Source: Desulfobacteraceae bacterium
Lineage (GTDB): Bacteria; Desulfobacterota; Desulfobacteria; Desulfobacterales; SKZT01
Direction of reading: 5' to 3'
NCBI GenBank assembly: GCA_011389745.1
Contig: JAABTQ010000031.1
Span: 1-40,312 of the forward strand
Length of the DNA stretch: 40,312 nucleotides
The notes below the pieces were generated by a model. The model was not told the DNA's origin. It ran no database searches and saw only the letters and a list, made by a program, of their open reading frames with translations. Below, piece after piece: positions 33,562 through 40,312 of this stretch (its first letter is position 1; each line of letters begins with the position of its first letter). Position numbers and translations under genes: made by a program.

Positions 33562-35361
33562 ATGAATTCTCCTTCATCAACAGATACCCGCCCTTTGGTT
33601 CGATGGCTTATATCACAGGCAAAATCTGTTTGCCTCTGGATTTTTCTTTCCATTGGGATTGCATTTCTTGGTGGTTTGCTTGTTGTCTTACAAGCCCGCC
33701 TGATTGCCGATATCATTCATGGGGCGTTTATGGATCGATTGCCACGCGAAGAACTCTTGCCCATGTTCACTTTATTGGCCATAGTGATAGCTATCCGCGC
33801 TTTCCTTCAATGGGCGAAGGAGGTTTCCGGGTTTCAGGCAGGAGCACGTGTCCGTGAAAAGCTTCGAATGTCCATACTAAGACACCTGGCTGAATCAGGG
33901 CCGATCGGCATTGGCGGAAGACCCGCCGGTGCTTTGGCCAGTGTTGCGATAGAACAGGTTGAGGCAGTTCACGGCTTTTTTGCTGACTATCTTCCACAGT
34001 TGGTGATTGCTTTTCTGGTCCCAATCACCCTGGTGGCTTTTGTTTTTCCCATCAGTTGGGCGGCCGGAGCTCTGCTGCTGGCCACAGCCCCAATGGTTCC
34101 CCTTTTTATGGTGCTGATTGGAATGGGTGCTGAAAGTATCAGCCAGCGAAATTTCCAGGCACTTTCCCGAATGAGTGCTCATTTCCTTGATATTCTCCAG
34201 GGCCTGGGAACACTCAAACTGTTCGGTCGAAGCCGGGCTGAAACCGGATCTATCGAAAAGGTTTCCGAGCAATACCGCCTGCAAACCATGAAAGTATTGA
34301 AGGTCGCTTTTTTATCCGCAGCCGTGCTCGAATTTTTCAGCTCTTTTGCCATCGCCATGACGGCTATTTATTTAGGAATGAGTTTTCTGGGTTACATCAA
34401 TTTCGGAACCTACGGCACACCTCTGACTTTTGCCGACGGACTGTTCATTTTGATTCTAGCCCCGGATTTTTATCTTCCACTGCGGGACCTGGGAAGCCAT
34501 TTTCATGTCCGGGCGGAAGCCGTTGGAGCAGCCGGGGAAATCCAAAAGGTATTTGCGCTTCCAGTGAAAAAACAGGAAGGCGTTATTCCTACCTGGCAGA
34601 AGGGACATCCACTTAATATCCGTTTTGAAAATGTGCATTACGCATTTGATGGTGGCCGAAATGCTGTGCTTTGCGATGTTGACCTGGAGATTCAATCTGG
34701 AAAACGACTGGCAATTGTTGGTGCAAGCGGTTCGGGAAAGACAACGATCGGCCGGTTGCTGCTCACCTTTGGCCAACCCTCTGACGGTCGGATATTAATC
34801 AATGGCGTCGATCTTTCCACTCTGGATCCGGAATCCTGGCAAAAACACGTCTCATGGATCGGGCAACACCCGGTGTTGTTTCACGGAACCATTCGGGAAA
34901 ACATCAGGGTCGGCAATCCTGATGCTTCCAAAGAAGAGTTCGAGGCCGCAGCAACTGCCGCTTCCGTCAATGTTTTTACTGATCGCCTTCCGCACGGAAT
35001 AGATACTACCATCGGGGAACATGGCTCAGGCCTGTCCCGGGGCCAGGCACAACAGGTGGCATTGGCCCGCGCTTTTTTAAAAAATGCGTCCCTTATTTTA
35101 CTTGACGAGCCCACAGCCGGTCTGGACAGTGAAACTGAAACTAAAATTATGGATGCCATATTCAGGTTCTGCAAAGGTCGAACTTTGATTTTCATGACCC
35201 ACCGCCTTGGCCGCATTCATGAGGTAGACCAGATCGTGGTGCTGGCGAACGGAAAAGTCGCCGAGCAAGGCACTTTCGAAGAACTGATTCATTTACGGGG
35301 TTTGCTGTCACAATTTTTAACATCCCTGAATGAAGGGGTTCTTTTTTCGGAGGGCACATGA
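33562..35361 (+). CDS. cydD: heterodimeric ABC exporter subunit CydD (cytochrome bd assembly)
   Basis: A 599-residue fused membrane/ATPase half-transporter. About six membrane helices (residues 15-330) precede the nucleotide-binding domain: Walker A GASGSGKTT near residue 386, signature LSRGQAQQVALARA and Walker B LILLDEPTAGLD. With CydC it exports glutathione/cysteine (or haem-related) compounds to the periplasm, which cytochrome bd needs for assembly. The stop overlaps the CydC start in ATGA, so translation is coupled. The signature has R in place of the more usual second G (LSRGQ), an asymmetry seen in heterodimeric exporters. Only a weak ribosome binding site is seen before the ATG at 33562. 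Confidence 0.95.
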   Translation: MNSPSSTDTRPLVRWLISQAKSVCLWIFLSIGIAFLGGLLVVLQARLIADIIHGAFMDRLPREELLPMFTLLAIVIAIRAFLQWAKEVSGFQAGARVREKLRMSILRHLAESGPIGIGGRPAGALASVAIEQVEAVHGFFADYLPQLVIAFLVPITLVAFVFPISWAAGALLLATAPMVPLFMVLIGMGAESISQRNFQALSRMSAHFLDILQGLGTLKLFGRSRAETGSIEKVSEQYRLQTMKVLKVAFLSAAVLEFFSSFAIAMTAIYLGMSFLGYINFGTYGTPLTFADGLFILILAPDFYLPLRDLGSHFHVRAEAVGAAGEIQKVFALPVKKQEGVIPTWQKGHPLNIRFENVHYAFDGGRNAVLCDVDLEIQSGKRLAIVGASGSGKTTIGRLLLTFGQPSDGRILINGVDLSTLDPESWQKHVSWIGQHPVLFHGTIRENIRVGNPDASKEEFEAAATAASVNVFTDRLPHGIDTTIGEHGSGLSRGQAQQVALARAFLKNASLILLDEPTAGLDSETETKIMDAIFRFCKGRTLIFMTHRLGRIHEVDQIVVLANGKVAEQGTFEELIHLRGLLSQFLTSLNEGVLFSEGT

Positions 35362-37103
35362 AGTTATTCCGTACCCTTTTTCCGTTTATTCGACGTTTCC
35401 GTCCCCATCTTTACCGGATGTTCCTGGGAACACTTTCAGGGGCCATCGCCCTGGCTGCCGCTGTGGGTCTGCTTTCCTTATCCGGATGGTTTCTTTCGGC
35501 TGCCGCTTTTGCCGGGTTGACCTCGGCCACCGCCCAGACATTCAACTTTTTTTATCCCAGCGTGGGAGTGCGATTGTTTGCCTTTACCCGGATTATCTCA
35601 CGATATGGTGAACGCATTATTGCCCATGATACCACCTTTCGCATTCTTAAGACCCTTAGAGTCTGGTTTTATGAAAGCATTGAGCCGCTTGCCCCTGCAT
35701 GCCTGTCAAGATACCAAAGCGGAGAAATTCTAAACCGCCTGGTTTCAGATATTGACGCTCTGGACAATCTGTATATCCGGATTTTGTCTCCGGCTGTGTC
35801 GGCATTTTTGATCGTCATATTCCTGGGTATTTTCCTCAGCATGTTTGATGCCGTCCTTTCAGCAGCAGCATGCGGGATTCTTATAATCGCCATTGTGGTT
35901 GTGCCTTGGGCAGCTTCAGTTTCCTCCATGGGCATCGGACAAAATCTGGCCAAAATCAGTGGGATACTTCGCACCCATATTATTGAGGGCATCCAGGGAT
36001 TGACCGATCTGATCGTATTCGGAGCCATGAAAAAGCACCTGGAACGATTAAGCAGCTATCATCGGCAAATGATATCACTTCAGCGACAGATGAGTCATTT
36101 CCGGGGGTTGAGTAACGCCTCCATATCCTTGTTATCCGGATCTGCCGTCTGGATACTTTTATTTATCGGAGTATCTCTTGTGGATTCCGGCAAACTGCCG
36201 GGAGTATTTCTGGCATGCCTGGTACTGGCAGTATGGGCGGCTTTTGAAGCAGCCGTTCCTCTGGCCCATGCGTTTCAGCACCTGGGGCGTACACGGGAAG
36301 CTGCCGAACGTATCCACGAGATCATCTCGATACCACCTGCGGTTCTGTTTACGGAAAAGTCCAAGGGTGATCCTGAAACCTATGATATCGATTTTCAAAA
36401 TATCCGTTTTCACTATCATCCTGAAGACCCACCGGTTTTTGACGGGTTTAATTTCAAGATTTCTCACGGCCGGCGGACAGCGCTGGTAGGGGAAACCGGA
36501 TGTGGCAAATCGACCCTGGTTCATTTGCTGACACGCACATGGGATCCGACGAGAGGCCGTATCTGTATCGGAGACCTGGATTTGAAGGATTTAACCCAGG
36601 ATGAGCTTCGCAAATCCATAACCGTCATTTCTCAGCAGGCACACATTTTTAACGGAACACTGGCCGACAATCTGAAAATTGCCCGACTTGATGCCGGTAA
36701 ATCGGACATACTCCATGCTTTGGAAACGGTACGCCTGGCGGATTTTGTTTATTCCCTGCCCCAAGGTCTGAACACCTGGGTTGGTGAGAGCGGACATTGC
36801 CTCTCCGGAGGCCAGGCCCGAAGGCTTGCCCTGGCACGGGCTGTTTTGCATGATGCACCCGTGTGGGTGCTGGATGAACCCACCGAGGGATTGGACAAAA
36901 TCACTGAAATGGAAGTGATGCAATCACTGATGGAATGTGCCAAAAACCGCACCGTACTGATCATCACCCACCGGCTCCTGGATTTTCAAAAAATTGATCA
37001 GGTCGCTCTCATGGACAAGGGTCGTATAATCGCTTCAGGGTCCCACCATGACCTTATACAGGCCAATAACCGTTACCTCAAATTAGTGAGCAAAATGGTC
37101 TGA
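35358..37103 (+). CDS. cydC: heterodimeric ABC exporter subunit CydC (cytochrome bd assembly)
   Basis: A 581-residue partner of CydD with the same fused layout. The N-terminal segment begins MKLFRTLFPFIRRFRPHLYRMFLGTLSG and leads into about six membrane helices. The nucleotide-binding domain holds Walker A GETGCGKST near residue 378, signature LSGGQARRLALARA and Walker B VWVLDEPTEGLD. With the CydD half it makes a complete transporter. It overlaps cydD by 4 bp and is followed at 73 bp by the Rrf2 regulator, with a candidate promoter between them. Confidence 0.95.
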   Translation: MKLFRTLFPFIRRFRPHLYRMFLGTLSGAIALAAAVGLLSLSGWFLSAAAFAGLTSATAQTFNFFYPSVGVRLFAFTRIISRYGERIIAHDTTFRILKTLRVWFYESIEPLAPACLSRYQSGEILNRLVSDIDALDNLYIRILSPAVSAFLIVIFLGIFLSMFDAVLSAAACGILIIAIVVVPWAASVSSMGIGQNLAKISGILRTHIIEGIQGLTDLIVFGAMKKHLERLSSYHRQMISLQRQMSHFRGLSNASISLLSGSAVWILLFIGVSLVDSGKLPGVFLACLVLAVWAAFEAAVPLAHAFQHLGRTREAAERIHEIISIPPAVLFTEKSKGDPETYDIDFQNIRFHYHPEDPPVFDGFNFKISHGRRTALVGETGCGKSTLVHLLTRTWDPTRGRICIGDLDLKDLTQDELRKSITVISQQAHIFNGTLADNLKIARLDAGKSDILHALETVRLADFVYSLPQGLNTWVGESGHCLSGGQARRLALARAVLHDAPVWVLDEPTEGLDKITEMEVMQSLMECAKNRTVLIITHRLLDFQKIDQVALMDKGRIIASGSHHDLIQANNRYLKLVSKMV

Positions 37104-37111
37104 AAAATCGC

Positions 37112-37158
37112 TTGACAGACCGGACAAGTTGATATATCGGATTAAAATTATCCTAATT
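37112..37158 (+). promoter_or_regulatory. candidate promoter and operator of the Rrf2-cydAB part
   Basis: TTGACA (37112-37117) is a perfect -35; TATATC (37133-37138) follows at 15 bp, a short spacing of the kind that activators or repressors can control. Just after it, AATTA-TCC-TAATT (37146-37158) is a perfect inverted repeat, about 18 bp before the regulator's ATG, where an Rrf2-type repressor could bind. It would let the regulator plus cydAB be transcribed apart from cydDC. Confidence 0.45.
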
Positions 37159-37176
37159 GTTTATATTGAGGATATC

Positions 37177-37626
37177 ATGAGACTGACCCGAGCCGGAGAG
37201 TATGCCGTACGATGCGTTCTGTATCTTTCCCTAACGGGAAAAGGCGTACTGGCCAAACGTAAAGATATTGCCGGAACCATGGACATTCCCGACCAGTTTC
37301 TGGCTAAGATTGCCCAACAGCTCTCCCATGCAGGAATTATCGAAATCGTGCAGGGAGCAGGGGGCGGTTATCGTCTGGTCTTACCACCGGAAAAGCTGAC
37401 CCTTCTGGAGGTAATCGAAGCGGTCATTGGTGAAATTGTTCTCAACGACTGCGTGGCCAATCCGGATGGCTGTTACCGGAGTCCGTCGTGTACCGTACAC
37501 CTGGTTTGGGAAAAAGCCCGGGAGCAGTTGCGGGAAACATTGCGCCAAGCCCGCTTTATTGATCTCATGGCCGGAAACACCTGTATCGCAGACCTGATGA
37601 AATCGGCTGAGAACCGGTTGGGTTGA
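37177..37626 (+). CDS. Rrf2-family regulator with IscR-like cluster ligands
   Basis: A 149-residue Rrf2 winged-helix regulator. The N terminus MRLTRAGEYAVRCVLYLSL and the wing GAGGGYRLVLPPE are standard. Three cysteines and a histidine follow: C92, C99, C105 and H108. E. coli IscR holds its [2Fe-2S] cluster with C92, C98, C104 and H107, so the ligand set and order match, with one extra residue in the first gap. The protein should therefore sense redox, oxygen, nitric oxide or cluster supply, and its place between cydDC and cydAB points to control of the oxidase. The ATG at 37177 follows TTGAGGATATC; an in-frame TTG at 37129 would add 16 unrelated residues. Confidence 0.93.
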   Translation: MRLTRAGEYAVRCVLYLSLTGKGVLAKRKDIAGTMDIPDQFLAKIAQQLSHAGIIEIVQGAGGGYRLVLPPEKLTLLEVIEAVIGEIVLNDCVANPDGCYRSPSCTVHLVWEKAREQLRETLRQARFIDLMAGNTCIADLMKSAENRLG

Positions 37627-37675
37627 AAAAAACGACACTGACTTTAATAAACGTCCTACCAAAAAGGAGGCGTAT

Positions 37676-39031
37676 ATGGACGCATTGTTCCTGTCAAGGC
37701 TTCAATTTGCCGCAACCACCATGTTTCATTTTCTCTTTGTACCTTTGACACTTGGGCTTTCCATCATGGTCGCCTGGATGGAAACCCGGTATGTGAAAAC
37801 AGGTGATGAAACCTACCTGAAAATGACCAAATTCTGGGGAAAACTATTCCTGATTAATTTTGCCGTCGGTGTTGTTACCGGCATCACCCTGGAATTTCAA
37901 TTCGGCACCAACTGGTCCATTTACTCGGCATATGTCGGCGACATTTTCGGCTCACTTCTTGCCATCGAAGCCACTGCTGCATTTTTTCTCGAATCAACTT
38001 TCATCGGTGTGTGGATTTTCGGATGGAATAAGCTTTCCAAAAAGGCCCATGCCGGAGTCGCATGGCTGATAGCCTTCGGATCAAACCTTTCCGCGGTCTG
38101 GATTCTCATCGCCAATGCCTGGATGCAAAGCCCGGTCGGGTTTACCATCAGAGACGGTCGTGCCGAACTGGTCGATTTTGTTGCGGTGATCACTCAGAAA
38201 TTTGCCATCGTGAAGTTTATCCATACAGTTACTGCGGCATATGTGCTGACCGCTTTTTTTGTAATGGGCATCAGCGCCTATCATCTGCTGAAAAAACAGC
38301 ATATTGAGTTTTTTACCCGTTCTTTCAGAGCCGGCCTGACATTTGGGCTTGTATCCTCTCTGGTGGTGTTTATCCTGGGTGATCTCAACGGTGTGGTTGT
38401 GGCTGAAAAACAACCCACAAAACTTGCGGCCATGGAATCCCAGTGGGAAACCCAGACCCGTGCGCCGCTTTACCTGTTTTCCTGGCCGGATGAAAAAAAT
38501 GAACGCAATGCCATTGAAATCGGTGCCATACCCGGAGCACTGAGTTTTTTAACCAAACATGATATCAACGCTGAAGTTCGCGGTTTGAAAGATTTTCCTC
38601 CTGATGAACGTCCTCCCGTATTCATTACCAGTTTCGCTTTCAAGGGTATGGTAGGATTAGGTTGTGTGTTTATCCTTTTGACCGTGGTTGGATGGTTCAA
38701 AAGAAACAAACTGCTGGAAAATCCGAAATATTTAAAAATTATGATGTATTCAATCCCGCTTCCATATCTGGCTGTACAACTGGGATGGCTACTCACTGAA
38801 ATCGGAAGGCAACCCTGGATTGTTTACGGCCTTATAAGAACTTCCGATGCGGTATCACCGATCTCCACTTCCCAGGTGGCCATATCCCTTATCGGATTTA
38901 TTGTGGTTTACAGCCTTTTGGGTATTGCAGGTTTTTCGCTGATCGCGAAATATGCCATAAAAGGTCCGGATTCAGATGATAGCGAAGAGGACATTCAGCC
39001 CGGAGCCGCTCTTGATACGTCTGCGGCATGA
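37676..39031 (+). CDS. cydA: cytochrome bd ubiquinol oxidase subunit I, short Q-loop type
   Basis: A 451-residue membrane subunit that carries the hemes of a terminal quinol oxidase; it reduces oxygen to water with high affinity. Positions that match the E. coli heme and proton-path residues are visible: H18 (FHFLFVPLTLG), E98 and E106 (AIEATAAFFLEST), H183 (KFIHTVTAAY), and M325 in FKGMVGLG. The GRQPW motif (378-382) is intact. The length and the short stretch between helices 6 and 7 put it in the short Q-loop (S) class. AAAAAGGAGGCG precedes the ATG. It is followed by cydB after 55 bp. Confidence 0.96.
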   Translation: MDALFLSRLQFAATTMFHFLFVPLTLGLSIMVAWMETRYVKTGDETYLKMTKFWGKLFLINFAVGVVTGITLEFQFGTNWSIYSAYVGDIFGSLLAIEATAAFFLESTFIGVWIFGWNKLSKKAHAGVAWLIAFGSNLSAVWILIANAWMQSPVGFTIRDGRAELVDFVAVITQKFAIVKFIHTVTAAYVLTAFFVMGISAYHLLKKQHIEFFTRSFRAGLTFGLVSSLVVFILGDLNGVVVAEKQPTKLAAMESQWETQTRAPLYLFSWPDEKNERNAIEIGAIPGALSFLTKHDINAEVRGLKDFPPDERPPVFITSFAFKGMVGLGCVFILLTVVGWFKRNKLLENPKYLKIMMYSIPLPYLAVQLGWLLTEIGRQPWIVYGLIRTSDAVSPISTSQVAISLIGFIVVYSLLGIAGFSLIAKYAIKGPDSDDSEEDIQPGAALDTSAA

Positions 39032-39086
39032 ACCATTGAAGGCGCAATATGTCTAACACCAACAGGACACTATTTAGGAGGACAAT

Positions 39087-40103
39087 ATGGAGTTGCAATC
39101 AATTTGGTTTTTCCTCTGGGGCCTTCTTTGGGCCATATTTTTCATGACCGATGGTTATGACTTCGGTATCGGCACACTCTACCCGATCCTTGGTAAAAAT
39201 GAAGAAGACAAGCGGGTAATGATCAATGCTATAGGACCTCTGTGGGATGGCAACCAGGTGTGGCTGATTACGGCAGGTGGTGTGACTTTCGCCGCATTTC
39301 CTATTGTTTATGCGGTGATGTTTTCTTCCCTTTATACAGCGCTGATGTTGATACTTTTTGCCCTGATCATCAGAGGAGTTTCTTTTGAGTTTCGCGGTAA
39401 GATAGATAATCCCCGCTGGATAAAAATATGGGATACCTGCATATTTGTCGGAAGTTTCCTTCCTGCGCTATTATTCGGGGTGGCCTTTGCCAATATTTTT
39501 AAGGGCATTCCCATTGATGAGAATGGTATTTTCCAGGGAAACGTATTGGCACTGTTCAATCCCTACGGACTTTTAGGGGGTGTGCTGTTTGTGATGCTTT
39601 TTGTTCAACATGGTGCTATCTGGCTTACCATCAAAAGCGATGGAGACCTGCACGAAAACGCCATGCGCATTTCCAGGAAGACCTGGCCTATACTTCTATC
39701 GGTAGCAGTGATTTTTTTGGTATACACCAAATTCGCAACCAATCTTTATGACAACTACCTGGCAAATCCTGTCTTGCTTCTGGTCGTGCTTCTCACTGTG
39801 GCCGGACTTTTGGGAAGCCGGATTTTTATGGCCAAACAGGAATTTTTCAAGGCCTGGTTTTCATCGGCACTGACGATTGTCGGAACAATATTTTTCGGCG
39901 TTATCGGTCTGTTTCCCAACTTGTTTCCATCGAGCCTGGATCCGGCATACAGCCTGACGGCATTCAATGCTTCATCGAGTCCGCTGACACTGAAAATCAT
40001 GCTGGTGGTTGTGGTGATTTTTGTCCCTGTGATACTGGCTTATCAGATTTGGGCCTACAACCTCTTTAAAACCAAGGTAAATAAGCAGGAGATGACGTAT
40101 TAG
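39087..40103 (+). CDS. cydB: cytochrome bd ubiquinol oxidase subunit II
   Basis: A 338-residue membrane subunit, eight or nine hydrophobic segments, that pairs with CydA. The signature TDGYDFGIGTLYPILG (residues 21-36) and GPLWDGNQVWLITAGG (50-65) match the family, and the second half has normal length. A strong AGGAGGAC ribosome binding site precedes the ATG. I saw no CydX-like small gene after it: the stop is followed after 10 bp by the end of the convergent ABC ATPase gene, without a terminator hairpin. Confidence 0.96.
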   Translation: MELQSIWFFLWGLLWAIFFMTDGYDFGIGTLYPILGKNEEDKRVMINAIGPLWDGNQVWLITAGGVTFAAFPIVYAVMFSSLYTALMLILFALIIRGVSFEFRGKIDNPRWIKIWDTCIFVGSFLPALLFGVAFANIFKGIPIDENGIFQGNVLALFNPYGLLGGVLFVMLFVQHGAIWLTIKSDGDLHENAMRISRKTWPILLSVAVIFLVYTKFATNLYDNYLANPVLLLVVLLTVAGLLGSRIFMAKQEFFKAWFSSALTIVGTIFFGVIGLFPNLFPSSLDPAYSLTAFNASSSPLTLKIMLVVVVIFVPVILAYQIWAYNLFKTKVNKQEMTY

Positions 40104-40112
40104 AGGAAGGTT

Positions 40113-40312
40113 TTAAAACAAATCATCAAAAAGCCTTTCGCAAGCGTCCTGATCCTTGATCAAATCCCTGTCGAGATCCTTTATTACCCGTCCCTGGTTC
40201 ATGACCAATACCCTGTCCGCCAGGCGGCGCATCTGGTGTATACTGTGGGTCACCGCCAGAATTGTATATCGGGGTTTCAGTTCCAGAAAAAGTTCTTCGA
40301 TTTTGCGGGTGG
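40113..40312 (-). CDS. ABC transporter ATP-binding protein, C-terminal fragment, PstB-like
   Basis: The last 66 codons of an ABC ATPase that runs off the window. The frame reads TRKIEELFLELKPRYTILAVTHSIHQMRRLADRVLVMNQGR, followed by a short acidic end. The H-loop histidine is in AVTH. The TRKIEELFLELK segment and the general order resemble PstB and related anion importers, so a phosphate or oxyanion transporter is the best guess. The Walker and signature motifs lie outside and the substrate cannot be decided. It is convergent with cydB, 9 bp apart. Confidence 0.8.
   Translation of the reverse strand, partial: TRKIEELFLELKPRYTILAVTHSIHQMRRLADRVLVMNQGRVIKDLDRDLIKDQDACERLFDDLF

Noticed and set aside
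36836-36866. TGGCAC...TTGCA sequence resembling a sigma-54 promoter
   Set aside because: Spacing between the two elements is too long for sigma-54 and it lies inside the conserved cydC ATPase domain.

Overview
The window looks like chromosomal core sequence from an anaerobic, AT-leaning deltaproteobacterium (Desulfobacterota, probably Desulfobacterales). This rests on the gene set and gene order: an rpoZ-greA-asd-leuB-psd strand, ispE/tRNA-Gln/prs/rplY/pth, a membrane H+-pyrophosphatase, long SerA with ACT, CarD, and a cytochrome bd island. It is an inference from gene content, since there is no rRNA or diagnostic sulfate-reduction gene here. No phage, insertion sequence or CRISPR array was seen.

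Layout. 1-762 (-) is the 5' part of proA, facing away from an unknown 389-aa protein. 2043-5130 holds a 102-aa orphan, a class I/II aminotransferase and an orphan ParA ATPase overlapping a small basic-headed partner. 5228-10742 (+) is tex, dtd, an M18 aminopeptidase and a PBP4-type DD-carboxypeptidase. 10723-16068 (-) is folE2, a TtcA-like tRNA thiolase, rpoZ, greA, asd, leuB and psd. 16306-19805 (-) is a tight three-gene operon: carbamate kinase, a cyclic-2,3-diphosphoglycerate-synthetase-like P-loop protein and ornithine aminotransferase. 20182-20742 is an orphan behind a long leader. 20789-29940 (-) is rluD-carD, then (after a strong terminator) hppA, pth, rplY, prs, tRNA-Gln and ispE, then (after a second terminator) DUF1844 and serA. 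30188-31489 (+) is an unusual regulator: a KaiC/RadA-like domain without a Walker A motif, fused to an XRE helix-turn-helix and a cupin. 31576-32951 (-) is a Ca2+/Na+-type antiporter and a cupin, separated by a heptanucleotide tandem repeat. 33562-40103 (+) is a complete cytochrome bd island (cydD, cydC, an IscR-like Rrf2 regulator, cydA, cydB). The window ends in the 3' end of an ABC ATPase.

How the genes fit together. The cyd island is self-contained: exporter for oxidase assembly, Fe-S/redox-responsive regulator, and both oxidase subunits. It fits oxygen defence in an anaerobe. The H+-PPase carries the residues of the K+-independent class and may recover energy from pyrophosphate. RocD makes glutamate semialdehyde, the same metabolite that ProA makes, while ArcC handles carbamoyl phosphate; the gene between them is of unknown reaction.

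Most likely to be new: the KaiC-like/XRE/cupin fusion, the ParA plus small-partner pair, the arcC-P-loop protein-rocD operon, and several non-coding structures (a REP-like hairpin at 7557, a 23-bp tandem repeat at 16229, a promoter-embedded palindrome at 19863, a split inverted repeat at 33010-33199).
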